A stretch of 11,302 nucleotides of DNA from Nitrososphaerales archaeon TH5895 (GCA_014523695.1 JAATVS010000504.1:1-11302), one strand, 5' to 3'; positions 1-7,301 are shown, counted from the first letter of the stretch. Made by a program: numbers and translations. Notes: generated by a model not told the origin, from the sequence alone.

Positions 1-1
1 A

Positions 2-124
<123 letters not shown>

Positions 125-163
125 CATCAAGAATCAAATAATCCAAAACTGAACTAAATCAAA

Positions 164-289
164 TTACAAATCTAGAAGGTATCCATCTCCTCCTAGTCTG
201 GTTTTGTTTGCAATGACACTTTCTGCTCCAATAGGGGGATAAACAACCGTGTTATCTCTACGCAAAACAAGAATTTGTTGACTTATCAA
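164..289 (-). pseudogene. Protein-like open frame without ATG; small gene or gene remnant
   Basis: The minus strand is open from just after a TAG (323-325) to a TAA at 164-166. The only usual start codon near its beginning is a TTG at 287-289, giving 41 residues. The peptide is protein-like, with mixed hydrophobic and charged residues, and ends in GAESVIANKTRLGGDGYLLD plus L. No promoter or ribosome binding site is convincing before the TTG, and the sequence upstream of the TAG shows no matching coding frame. It may be the 3' end of a decayed gene or a short real protein. I do not recognise it. Confidence 0.3.
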
Positions 290-486
290 ATGACGATGCA
301 GCCTTGAACCTTCATGCGATTTCTAGATGGCCAAATTCAGTCAAGGTTGGGGTCAGTTACCCTAGTTCTTTCTTCATAGATCAGAGTATTCAATCATCAT
401 CCCCGCGCGTAATCTCCAGTTTTATGCGATATTACTTAACTGTATAATTATATTAATTAAACCAGTCAGATTTCATTACTCTCTCC

Positions 487-495
487 TTTAAATAT
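487..495 (+). promoter_or_regulatory. TATA box of the wHTH/ATPase operon
   Basis: TTTAAATAT is centred about 28 bases before the ATG at 520, which predicts transcription starting at or within a few bases of the start codon (leaderless transcript, common in archaea). An AT-rich tract precedes it. No Shine-Dalgarno is visible before the ATG, which agrees. Confidence 0.55.
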
Positions 496-519
496 CGTTC
501 TTAAATCAGCTTCGATGTC

Positions 520-1185
520 ATGTCACTCGAGAAGATAGTCGCCAGTATATCAGCCACGGGAACGGAAGGAATCAAAAAGACAGAACTGCGGCGGGAATTC
601 CAAGAAGTAGCAGAGCTCGATTTGATACTCCAAGAATTAGTCAGAACTCAGGAAATATTCATTGAAAAGAAGGGCAATTCAATCTATTGTTGGCACAAGA
701 ACTATTATCTGCAGAAATTATTGAACACAGATCAAAAGTTTTCGTTCTTATATTCCTCAATGAATTCCTTGTGTGACTCATTGATCACTAGATTCGATTC
801 AATCGGTGAAAGGTTGGATGAAGTTAGCAGAGAAGTCAGTGAAGTAACTAAGGAAATTCGGGTTCTAACAAGTTTTGAACAGAGAGATGATGGCAGAAAT
901 GATCTAATGCCTCAAGAGCAAATTAATGCAACCAAGATCAATTATGACAATTTCAAAGAGCAACTTGATCACGCAATAGCCAGCGCATCAAGTTCCATTG
1001 GTTGGGTCGAATTGTGTAATATTCGAAAAAATCTATGCTCGAAGATGAATATCTCTCGGGAACAATTTTACGAATCACTTGAAGAAGTTGTTTCCAGTAA
1101 CTATGACAAATACGAACTTTCCACAGGTGGCGAGGAAGGAATACAATTAAGAGGATTAGTACACGGGTTCGTGAGGTGTATTTAG
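520..1185 (+). CDS. Winged-helix / coiled-coil protein, first gene of ATPase operon
   Basis: A 221-residue protein with no signal peptide or membrane segment. Residues 1-58 look like a winged helix-turn-helix: short helices (SLEKIVASIS, KKTELRREF, LDLILQELVRTQEIFI) followed by a small hairpin ending in YCWHK. Residues 80-118 form a heptad-like helix (LITRFDSIGERLDEVSREV), a likely coiled coil. Residues 142-221 look like a second winged-helix unit, with helix WVELCNIRKNLC, helix SREQFYESLEEVV and a wing rich in glycine (STGGEEG). The ATG at 520 is favoured by the TATA box. The stop is separated from the next start by a single base, so the two genes are surely co-transcribed and the product probably works with the ATPase, for example as a DNA-binding or multimerising partner. 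No family name is certain; the role is inference. Confidence 0.85.
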   Translation: MSLEKIVASISATGTEGIKKTELRREFQEVAELDLILQELVRTQEIFIEKKGNSIYCWHKNYYLQKLLNTDQKFSFLYSSMNSLCDSLITRFDSIGERLDEVSREVSEVTKEIRVLTSFEQRDDGRNDLMPQEQINATKINYDNFKEQLDHAIASASSSIGWVELCNIRKNLCSKMNISREQFYESLEEVVSSNYDKYELSTGGEEGIQLRGLVHGFVRCI

Positions 1186-1186
1186 A

Positions 1187-2842
1187 ATGTATCCATACGG
1201 TTTGAACCGTAATCCATATCACAGTAGCCCGACTCCTAGGTTTTCAGATTCAGCCATTCTCGGTGGAGAGCGCCACAAGGAAGCAAAAAGTGCAATCCTT
1301 TCATGTATGCACGATCTTTGCTCCAAGATGGCTCTTTCAGAAAAAGACCTTCGTGTCGTCACAATAATTCAAGACGTCGGATCTGGCAAGACTCACCTTG
1401 CACTTCATATGCAGACAGTTGAAGAGATGTCTGCAAAGTCTGTAATCTCATATGTTGATTTTTCACAGGTATCACCTAGAAGCAAGAATGTTATACTATC
1501 TTCCATTCTGGATGGCTTCAGAGAAGGCGATTTAGAGGCCCTACGAACAACACTAATCGGGCTAATGATGGCTTCACTACATGACAGAGAAAAGGCAAAA
1601 CTTGTCAAGAAAATATTCAAGCATGGTCTGCTATCAGAAATCAGGGGAGAATCAATCGACGACAAGATCGGATTGTTACTTCAAAAAAGAATTAAGATTA
1701 GAGACGAAGATACTTTAAGTGAAATATTAGGAAGAAATTTCACCGAATTGGAAAAGCAGTTTATATACAACACTCTTAATGACGAAGTAAAAAATTGGGT
1801 TAGCTCAATCAAATCACTGAGTGACATGTTGGAATTGCTCGCATCGATTATTAGTCTAAATCAAAAGCTTCTTGATAAGGTGACTGTATTTGAATTCGAT
1901 GAATTTGATTCAGAAGGCGAATCGATGGAGTTCATCAAGGCCATTATTAATTTCATCCTTCCTTCAAGCATGATTTTGCTCATTATGACGCCTGCGTCAT
2001 ACGACGAAATAAGGAAAAGGAATACCTCATTATATGATAGATTGGAGAAAGCAAATTACAAAATCGATCTTGCGGGCTCCAATACATTTAGCGAAATAAA
2101 CGATATTGTTCTTGAATACATGCGCTCATGCGATGCTACCGGTGAATTTACTGTAGAATCTGAATATGATCTATCTTCCAAGATCAAAATTATTTACGAT
2201 GAATTTCCTGATTTTAGAAACGTTCGTTCTATGATAAATATCCTCTATCATGCAACAGAATTAGTTGGCAAGCGTGATGCGGGAAGCATTGACGAACAGG
2301 CATTGGAAGAGACAATTAAGACAGCGTTTCCAGGATTGAGGATCAAAGGTAGTATAATGTCAGTCCCAGTCTCAGACTTCATGAAAATCAGAAGGATGTC
2401 CAATAACCTTCAAGAATTGGAAGACAGGGTAAAGAACGCAGTACGAGATCTTGTTCAATGTACCGAAGGCGAAAGTTCATTAAGTCCTCTTGATCTGTCT
2501 GAAGATACATCTGAGTTATTTGATGTGTTGTATCGTGATTCTCAAGGCGATAAAGTTGCTGTTTCAGTTGCTCTTGACAAGGCGAAATCATTCAAGATTA
2601 ACCAAGGGATTGCCAGGTCTCAATTTTCAGGGTATGTTAATAAGGTCCTGATTCTGTCCGATAATAGACCAAGCCAATTTGATGTACAAAAAGAGATTGG
2701 TCCGCAGGTGAAGAATGTCAATATGGATAACTCGAAACTGATTGATTTGATTTATTTTAGTTCAAAATATAGAGATAGCCAGATCTCAGATGAGGATCTT
2801 AAACGAGCCTCCATGCTCGCAAGATCGATAGAGCTTCCTTAA
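1187..2842 (+). CDS. P-loop (AAA+-type) ATPase with nuclease-like C-terminal domain
   Basis: A 551-residue cytoplasmic protein. Walker A is QDVGSGKT at 62-69 (first glycine replaced by Gln), Walker B is VFEFDEFD at 234-241, a sensor-1-like strand is LLIMTPASYDE at 264-274, and PDFRNVRSM near 341-349 may supply a sensor-2 arginine. The overall order resembles Orc1/Cdc6-like and other archaeal AAA+ ATPases. The N-terminus (YGLNRNPYHSSPTP, then ILGGERHKEA) resembles the lead-in of ATPases that load onto or remodel DNA. The C-terminal part, about 420-530, contains ELFDVLYRDSQGDKVAVSVA, which follows the strand pattern of PD-(D/E)xK nucleases but has Ser and Ala where Glu and Lys are expected. It starts one base after the winged-helix gene, implying translational coupling. 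Substrate and pathway are unknown; chromosome maintenance or defence are possibilities only. Confidence 0.85.
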   Translation: MYPYGLNRNPYHSSPTPRFSDSAILGGERHKEAKSAILSCMHDLCSKMALSEKDLRVVTIIQDVGSGKTHLALHMQTVEEMSAKSVISYVDFSQVSPRSKNVILSSILDGFREGDLEALRTTLIGLMMASLHDREKAKLVKKIFKHGLLSEIRGESIDDKIGLLLQKRIKIRDEDTLSEILGRNFTELEKQFIYNTLNDEVKNWVSSIKSLSDMLELLASIISLNQKLLDKVTVFEFDEFDSEGESMEFIKAIINFILPSSMILLIMTPASYDEIRKRNTSLYDRLEKANYKIDLAGSNTFSEINDIVLEYMRSCDATGEFTVESEYDLSSKIKIIYDEFPDFRNVRSMINILYHATELVGKRDAGSIDEQALEETIKTAFPGLRIKGSIMSVPVSDFMKIRRMSNNLQELEDRVKNAVRDLVQCTEGESSLSPLDLSEDTSELFDVLYRDSQGDKVAVSVALDKAKSFKINQGIARSQFSGYVNKVLILSDNRPSQFDVQKEIGPQVKNVNMDNSKLIDLIYFSSKYRDSQISDEDLKRASMLARSIELP

Positions 2843-2948
2843 TCATTGCTGCCCCTCCAAACAGATCATACTATCATTGGAAATATGCTCCAAATGAAGG
2901 CTTCGTGAAGTTATTAGAACTCTTTTATGTGGGTACTGCTTACATGCT

Positions 2949-3224
2949 GTGTTGAAAGAGGGAAATTTTGGCGACTGGCCCGGTCAAGACAACGTCGAAG
3001 ACTACGAACTTGACGGTTCAATCGCCTGCAACGTCTGCGGAAAGGATGCGGATTTCGTGGTTCAACTTGAACTGGTGTGGGACAGGAGCAACTATAGTCT
3101 AATGAATTCGCTTAACCAGATGCCCTTCTATCTTTGCAAAGCACATGAGTATATTTATGAGCGAATGCAAAATAATATTGAACTAACGGAATACTTTCGA
3201 GAGACAGTAAATGCAAACCGTTAA
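2949..3224 (+). CDS. Small CxxC/CxxH putative zinc-binding protein
   Basis: A 91-residue protein starting at GTG (or at TTG, the very next codon); there is no in-frame ATG. CNVC (27-30) and CKAH (63-66) form a CxxC-32-CxxH set suited to one zinc ion, with a beta-rich stretch (ADFVVQLELVW) between them and a helix (EYIYERMQNNIELTEYF) after. The frame stays open upstream to a TGA at 2895-2897 and encodes a further CGYC at 2928-2939, but no usual start codon exists there. A TATA-like TTTTATG at 2923-2929 would place the transcript start near the GTG/TTG pair, supporting the short form. It lies 106 bases after the ATPase gene, so may be separately transcribed. Function is not recognised. Confidence 0.65.
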   Translation: MLKEGNFGDWPGQDNVEDYELDGSIACNVCGKDADFVVQLELVWDRSNYSLMNSLNQMPFYLCKAHEYIYERMQNNIELTEYFRETVNANR

Positions 3225-3258
3225 TGATAATTGAATTTAAGCTGCCCCTCCCTTAATA

Positions 3259-3705
3259 ATGAGCAACAAAAAGAAATTCTCTAGTTACGACGATTTCTAT
3301 AGGAACCTACATACTAGCGGTGCTTCAATTATCGAATTTAATAAAGGAACCGCACCTTGCATTTACCTTGAGAACAACCAGTTCATGACATTTATCAACT
3401 ATGCGGCTGGCAAAAAAATGGCTGTAGATACGAATCTGGATATCTATCATAACGGGAAGGATGTTTTTGTTCAAATAAATTTGAAAATAATAGACACGGC
3501 CATTGAACACTCCTTTTTGTTTCATGCCAACGAAATGGTGGCATTTTTTAAGGTGATGCTGGAAAGCGCACTAATCGTGTTGTCACCAAGTGATCCCTCT
3601 TTAATGTCTGAAAATATCTTTGCAATACAGCTACCAAAAAAAGACAAATTGGAAGAGGCTTTCCAAATAATTTCAAGACACACAAACAAGATAGGACTTG
3701 AATAA
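3259..3705 (+). CDS. Hypothetical protein, 148 residues
   Basis: The frame starts at an ATG just after an AT-rich stretch; ATTTAA at 3234-3239 sits about 23 bases before it and could be the TATA box, making the message nearly leaderless. The protein is soluble, with no signal peptide. It opens with a basic segment (MSNKKKF), followed by alternating strands (ASIIEFNKG, APCIYLENNQFMTFINY, MAVDTNLDIYH, DVFVQINLKI) and then a hydrophobic helix (MVAFFKVMLESALIVL), ending with a charged amphipathic helix. This suggests a compact alpha/beta fold. It contains one cysteine only, so metal binding is unlikely. It follows the CxxC/CxxH gene by 34 bases on the same strand. I recognise no family and assign no function. 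Confidence 0.7.
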   Translation: MSNKKKFSSYDDFYRNLHTSGASIIEFNKGTAPCIYLENNQFMTFINYAAGKKMAVDTNLDIYHNGKDVFVQINLKIIDTAIEHSFLFHANEMVAFFKVMLESALIVLSPSDPSLMSENIFAIQLPKKDKLEEAFQIISRHTNKIGLE

Positions 3706-3757
3706 TAGGAACGGACCAGCGTAGGTCAAGGCAGCTACCTTTTATAGGGACTGACAT

Positions 3758-3831
3758 GCGACGGCCGGGATTTGAACCCGGGTTACCAGATTGGCAATCT
3801 GATGTCCTAGACCAAACTGGACGACCGTCGC
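3758..3831 (-). tRNA. tRNA-Gly(GCC)
   Basis: On the minus strand the acceptor GCGACGG pairs fully with CCGTCGC, the D-stem GTCC pairs with GGAC, and the anticodon stem TCAGA/TCTGG holds the loop TTGCCAA, so the anticodon is GCC (glycine). The T-arm CCGGG-TTCAAAT-CCCGG is perfect. Length is 74 bases with no room for an intron and no encoded CCA. A weak TATA-like GTTAAAG on the minus strand (3856-3862) lies about 28 bases upstream of the 5' end. Confidence 0.95.
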
Positions 3832-4066
3832 ATCTTACGAGATTTATGAAAGACTCTTTAACAACCTTTCGGTGCCTTGAAATCGAATAATGTACCGAGG
3901 AATACTCGTGCAATCTTGTACCTGAAAAAAAGTGTAAACCATTGATATGGGGAACAATTAGACCGACATATCGGAAATCTTGATTGGGACCCCAAAAAGC
4001 CCTCCATGTCTCATGCAGCCAGTACAAAAATTATTGAACTCTATGACCTGTTGAGAATTCGTGACT

Positions 4067-4687
4067 CTAGCTTAATAAAATGAGAGTCGTGTAGCCCCTT
4101 TTCTCTGTCACATATGAATCTTGAATCTCTTCAACTACTATGGTAATGGAGACCAGATCGCCACTCTTGCATTCTGTCGTTTCTAATACTACCATATCCT
4201 TAAGTATGTCTCCACCGACAAAACTCTCCTTACTAGCGGAGTAATTTACTTCTTTTTCTGAACTTAATAGAAAAACCTGACCTTTTTGATAATTCCCGAT
4301 TCTAACCATTCTCCCTTGCCTTGGGAGCGCACTAACGGTTAAGGCAATCTTTCGTAAGGGTTGTTTGACAAATCGCTTGGCAGATCCCACAACGATCTCA
4401 TAATCAAACGGGTATCCTGCAGTATACTCCGCCATCTTATTTATGCCATCATTCATTATGATATCGACTTTCTTTATATTGAGACCGTACTTGAAAATCC
4501 AGTTGGAAGTTGTTCGCGTAACCAAGTCGATGCCTTCTTTCCTTTTGACCGATTCTGGGGTACTGAGCTGATATCTATCAACCCAATCCTTGTAATCCCT
4601 GCTAATGTCGCTTATGAAGTCCGAGCAAGTCACTTGATAGTCCTGGATGCTAGAGGCTCGTTCAGATGTAGTATCTCTAAATACCAA
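4067..4687 (-). CDS. Hypothetical protein, about 190-206 residues
   Basis: The minus-strand frame has no in-frame ATG near its beginning; the longest form starts at TTG 4687 (206 residues). The upstream in-frame stop lies before 4710. A TATATA element at 4701-4707 would start transcripts near 4677-4680, downstream of that TTG, so a GTG at 4631-4633 (residue 19) is an alternative start. The protein is soluble. The first 90 residues are helical and charged (FISDISRDYKDWVDRYQL, VKRKEGIDLVTRTTSNWIF); from 95 on it is beta-rich (YEIVVGSAKRF, KIALTVSALPRQGRMVRI, GQVFLLSS, MVVLETTECKSGDLVSITIVV). It is transcribed away from the 4736 gene and toward tRNA-Gly. Not recognised. Confidence 0.6.
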   Translation of the reverse strand: MVFRDTTSERASSIQDYQVTCSDFISDISRDYKDWVDRYQLSTPESVKRKEGIDLVTRTTSNWIFKYGLNIKKVDIIMNDGINKMAEYTAGYPFDYEIVVGSAKRFVKQPLRKIALTVSALPRQGRMVRIGNYQKGQVFLLSSEKEVNYSASKESFVGGDILKDMVVLETTECKSGDLVSITIVVEEIQDSYVTEKRGYTTLILLS

Positions 4688-4700
4688 AGCTAGTAATCGA

Positions 4701-4707
4701 ATATATA
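4701..4707. promoter_or_regulatory. Shared TATA element between divergent genes
   Basis: The near-palindromic ATATATA lies in the 48-base gap between the divergent genes at 4687 (minus) and 4736 (plus). On the plus strand its centre is about 28-32 bases before the ATGs at 4732 and 4736, a good TATA position for a leaderless transcript. On the minus strand it is closer to the annotated TTG than a TATA box should be. Confidence 0.4.
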
Positions 4708-4735
4708 CTAACTTAGCATCTCAATATTAAGATGA

Positions 4736-5269
4736 ATGCAACTAGATTATGGTTGTGACTTTGGAGAGACCATTGAAGCTATGACAATAACCTTTTCGAC
4801 ATTACTTCAGGATCTAAGATCTAATATTGATCACAACAGACAGGTTTTGGAAAGTTCTTTAAGGACTAACCCTGGAATAGCTTATCAAAAGGTTAACGAA
4901 ATAACAAGGTTTGTTGGGTCCAGGTACCACCTAAACCTACAGATACACTTCCCTGACCATCGAAGACTGTCTGAAATTGATTCCTATGGCACTGAGAACC
5001 TGGGGATCGTATTCGACAAGCATAAAAAACGGTTCCCTATTGAACGCGAAACTATAAAGCAGAAGGCTCTCGAAATATTTGCTGCCTCCAAAGCTGATGA
5101 TGCATATATGTATGAAGACAAGGAAGGTGTGCGAATAACCATTGCCGAAGGCAGGTTAGAAGTTCTGCCAGGATCCATCCACCTGTGGTGTAATGTGGAG
5201 AAGGATGGAGTAAAAGAGTTTGTGGATTGGTTATTTGAGAATGTGTATAATTTTAGCAATCCTCACTAG
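4736..5269 (+). CDS. Hypothetical protein, 177 residues
   Basis: An intact ATG-started frame with no membrane segment. The first 60 residues are helical (TFSTLLQDLRSNIDHNRQVL, GIAYQKVNEITRFV), then a strand (HLNLQIHF). A C-terminal alpha/beta part follows: helix RETIKQKALEIFAASK, strands AYMYED, VRITIAEGRLEVL, SIHLWCNVE, and final helix VKEFVDWLFENVYNF. An ATG at 4732 in another frame opens only an 8-codon frame (to TGA at 4756-4758) that overlaps this start; Met16 (4781) is a possible alternative start. It is convergent with the exported-protein gene ending at 5333. No family is recognised. Confidence 0.65.
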   Translation: MQLDYGCDFGETIEAMTITFSTLLQDLRSNIDHNRQVLESSLRTNPGIAYQKVNEITRFVGSRYHLNLQIHFPDHRRLSEIDSYGTENLGIVFDKHKKRFPIERETIKQKALEIFAASKADDAYMYEDKEGVRITIAEGRLEVLPGSIHLWCNVEKDGVKEFVDWLFENVYNFSNPH

Positions 5270-5305
5270 TCAATTAAGCTGTCATGAACTTAGGGAGAAC
5301 TTCAT

Positions 5306-5320
5306 GGCTATCTAATAGCC
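5306..5320. terminator. Hairpin between convergent genes
   Basis: GGCTAT-CTA-ATAGCC is a perfect 6-bp inverted repeat with a 3-base loop in the 63-base gap between the convergent genes ending at 5269 and 5333. Its position fits a two-way transcription stop, but no long T-run follows, and archaeal termination relies mostly on T-tracts, so the role is inference. Confidence 0.3.
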
Positions 5321-5332
5321 GGCAGTCGAATC

Positions 5333-6028
5333 TCATCTTCTGTATCCCCTCATCTCAAATGTGTATCTTGTGCTGCTGTCAGAATCGCCTACATCTGCTT
5401 TGATAGGCAATGGAAATCCATGGGCGATCCAAATCTTGCTTACTTTGGACGGAAGATCATACTGCAATACGTAAGAATCAACTGTTGTTCCATTGACGAT
5501 GATCGAATCTTGTCCTGTAATCCGAATTGGTGCTGTGAGAGCGCCAGAAACTATGTTGTCCCAAATCGCTCCCGGGACCAAATATTTAGGTTCCCGTGCG
5601 AAATTGCGAATATCAAATAATGACGATTCTATGATCCTATAGACATCAGCCAGATCGCCTTCGGGCATCTGCCTGTTGGTTAAATACTCTTTTGAAAGAA
5701 GGATGCTCCCTGTATAATCGTAGGAACCATTGATAATGTTAAAGTTTGCTTTCCAAGAGTCATCTCCTTCTTGAATGAATTGGATAGAAACAGTTGCATT
5801 CTTTAACGAAAGCGAGGTGGGGCTTGTTGAGGTTAGAATATAGTTTATTCGTGTATTATTTCTTAACCCTTCTCCCACTATCCACAGATCCTTTGAAGAT
5901 GGTGGACTCAATAGTGAAGGAACAGGACCCGAAAAGCCGCCTCCAACAGCCACTATCACCAAACTAACAACAATTCCTAATGTCCCTAAAACCAAAGTGA
6001 GCAAGACTACTTGCCGTACGGGAGACAT
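5333..6028 (-). CDS. Membrane-anchored extracellular protein, paralogue of the 6107-7189 product
   Basis: A 231-residue protein with a basic N-terminus (MSPVR) and one strong hydrophobic helix at 7-28, then a Gly/Pro/Ser-rich linker (29-45). It is most likely an N-terminally anchored protein facing the outside; cleavage is less likely because no AxA site is clear. The rest (47-228) is beta-rich with several N-x-S/T sequons (N57, N77, N100, N179), fitting an exposed domain. Two blocks match the neighbour: DLWIVGEG (47-54) against DSWYVGKG, and KIWIAHGFPLPIKAD (198-212) against HIWVNSNLPYPVKAE, with a shared ending containing FE. The ATG is supported by a TTTTA element about 27 bases upstream. 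Ligand and role are unknown. Confidence 0.75.
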   Translation of the reverse strand: MSPVRQVVLLTLVLGTLGIVVSLVIVAVGGGFSGPVPSLLSPPSSKDLWIVGEGLRNNTRINYILTSTSPTSLSLKNATVSIQFIQEGDDSWKANFNIINGSYDYTGSILLSKEYLTNRQMPEGDLADVYRIIESSLFDIRNFAREPKYLVPGAIWDNIVSGALTAPIRITGQDSIIVNGTTVDSYVLQYDLPSKVSKIWIAHGFPLPIKADVGDSDSSTRYTFEMRGYRR

Positions 6029-6069
6029 TATCTCTTTCCAAATACGATTCTTCTTAAAACTAAAGAACC

Positions 6070-6076
6070 AAAAAAA
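6070..6076 (-). terminator. T-tract after the upstream exported-protein gene
   Basis: On the minus strand this is a run of seven T's, about 30 bases past the stop of the 6107-7189 gene. T-runs are the usual archaeal terminators. It sits upstream of a separate TATA-like element (around 6052-6058), so the two exported-protein genes are probably separate transcription units. Confidence 0.4.
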
Positions 6077-6106
6077 GACCGTTGGGACGGAATTATGATT
6101 CCCTCA

Positions 6107-7189
6107 TTAAGTTGCTACAACCCTGAAGGATGAGCTCTCTATGAATTCTCCTGTCGTTACTCCCTCTTCTGAGGTTAGGGTCACCTTCACTTCATACGGG
6201 CCCGGTGAGGGGAAATTTACAGTAAGGAGGCCTGTACCATCATCGGCTCTTTGGCCCTTTAGATCAGTTATTGCAGTTCCGTTCTCTCCGGTTATCACAA
6301 GATCATAGGTGACTCCGCTAACGGTTGCCCCAAAACTATCGCTAAAGATTAAGCCGAGCTTCGTATCCTGGCCAGCAATAATCGGATCTGGTTCCCATAT
6401 CAACTGAATACTATAGGAGCCCCTACCGGTTAGCTGCGTTAATGGCGACTTTGGGGTCTCTACAATGGCTTCTGGAGGTGGAGGTTGACCGGTACCAGTG
6501 GCTTGGAGTTCGAATGCAAATAGGACAGGAGGGTTTCCGCTAGTTACCCCGGCAAAGGTCTCTGCCTTCACGGGATACGGTAAATTGGAATTTACCCAGA
6601 TATGATTCTTAGCACCATATGTCCAAGATACATCAACCGTGTCAAATGTACCAGCAGGTGTTGTGACCTTGGCTGACCCGCCAGGAGAAATAGGTGAGCC
6701 TCCTATGGCTGCTATTTTCCCCCAATTCGGGGCACTAAGGGACTGCCCAGGCTTGGGGACGTAAGATGCCAGCCACTGCAATGAACTAGAGTAAGCGTTT
6801 CTGTATGGGGCCATTTCAGCAGGTACGACTGAGGATCCCAACGCGCTCATGTCCAGATCACTGAGATGGAATGTACCGTTGTACACCTTTCCTTGATCGA
6901 CTACGAATACTGGAGCAATCCAATATTTGTTTTCCTCATCGAATTCCTTTAGGTACATTGTCATCAGAAATGGTCTGCCTTGATTAGTGTCAAGATTCTG
7001 AATCTTGTATGTATAATAGGCATCGGGCTTTGCTCCCTTTCCTACATACCAACTATCGCCCTGTGCAAAAGCACTGTTGGGGACCAGTGTATTCATTAAC
7101 ACAATGCTTGATCCCAGAATGGTAACAAGGAAACATACTTCCAAGTTAGCTCGAAGGATCATTGAGGTCTTGGCTAAGTAGTTTTTCAT
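6107..7189 (-). CDS. Secreted two-domain protein with C-terminal Ig-like domain
   Basis: A 360-residue protein. Residues 16-42 form a hydrophobic signal segment ending in NSAFA, with likely cleavage before QGDSW (43). Domain 1 (45-230) is the unit shared with the 231-residue neighbour: DSWYVGKG at 45-52, HIWVNSNLPYPVKAE at 196-210 and FAFE at 224-227. A proline-rich linker (QPPPPE, 235-240) leads to domain 2 (258-358), a beta-sandwich pattern (SYSIQLIWEPDPIIAGQDTK, VTYDLVITGENG, GLLTVNFPSPGPYEVKVTLT) like Ig/FixH-YtkA-type extracellular domains. There is no C-terminal membrane helix or sorting motif, so the protein is either released or held by partners. The ATG is supported by a minus-strand ATTTATCA (7214-7221) about 28 bases upstream. 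Ligand and function are not known. Confidence 0.8.
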   Translation of the reverse strand: MKNYLAKTSMILRANLEVCFLVTILGSSIVLMNTLVPNSAFAQGDSWYVGKGAKPDAYYTYKIQNLDTNQGRPFLMTMYLKEFDEENKYWIAPVFVVDQGKVYNGTFHLSDLDMSALGSSVVPAEMAPYRNAYSSSLQWLASYVPKPGQSLSAPNWGKIAAIGGSPISPGGSAKVTTPAGTFDTVDVSWTYGAKNHIWVNSNLPYPVKAETFAGVTSGNPPVLFAFELQATGTGQPPPPEAIVETPKSPLTQLTGRGSYSIQLIWEPDPIIAGQDTKLGLIFSDSFGATVSGVTYDLVITGENGTAITDLKGQRADDGTGLLTVNFPSPGPYEVKVTLTSEEGVTTGEFIESSSFRVVAT

Positions 7190-7213
7190 TAACTGATATG
7201 TTCAAAAAGGAAC

Positions 7214-7221
7214 TGATAAAT
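7214..7221 (-). promoter_or_regulatory. TATA box of the secreted two-domain protein gene
   Basis: ATTTATCA on the minus strand is centred about 28 bases before the ATG at 7189, predicting a leaderless or nearly leaderless transcript. Confidence 0.45.
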
Positions 7222-7267
7222 GTTTCAATAGCAGCCACCATCCGGCGGTTCCTATTCGACAGCTAAC

Positions 7268-7275
7268 ATAAATAT
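7268..7275 (+). promoter_or_regulatory. TATA box of the 51-residue gene
   Basis: ATAAATAT is centred 30 bases before the ATG at 7302, which is the spacing expected for a leaderless archaeal transcript. This supports the short frame as a real gene. Confidence 0.45.
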
Positions 7276-7301
7276 GACTGATGTTCCCGATCTAGTGATG
7301 T

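Larger units (their letters stand above)
125..519. other. Intergenic stretch with one start-less open frame
   Basis: There is no ATG-started gene in these 395 bases. The minus strand contains a protein-like open frame (described separately at 164-289), and the last 100 bases are AT-rich and hold the promoter of the gene at 520. No tRNA, inverted repeat or CRISPR-like pattern was seen. Confidence 0.5.

Noticed and set aside
3548..4027. 159-codon minus-strand open frame
   Set aside because: It contains the whole tRNA-Gly gene and overlaps the end of the 148-residue gene; its peptide has no natural composition, so it is a shadow.
4361..4693. 110-codon plus-strand open frame opposite the 4067-4687 gene
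   Set aside because: The minus-strand reading has the better strand/helix pattern and composition; the plus frame has no upstream promoter.
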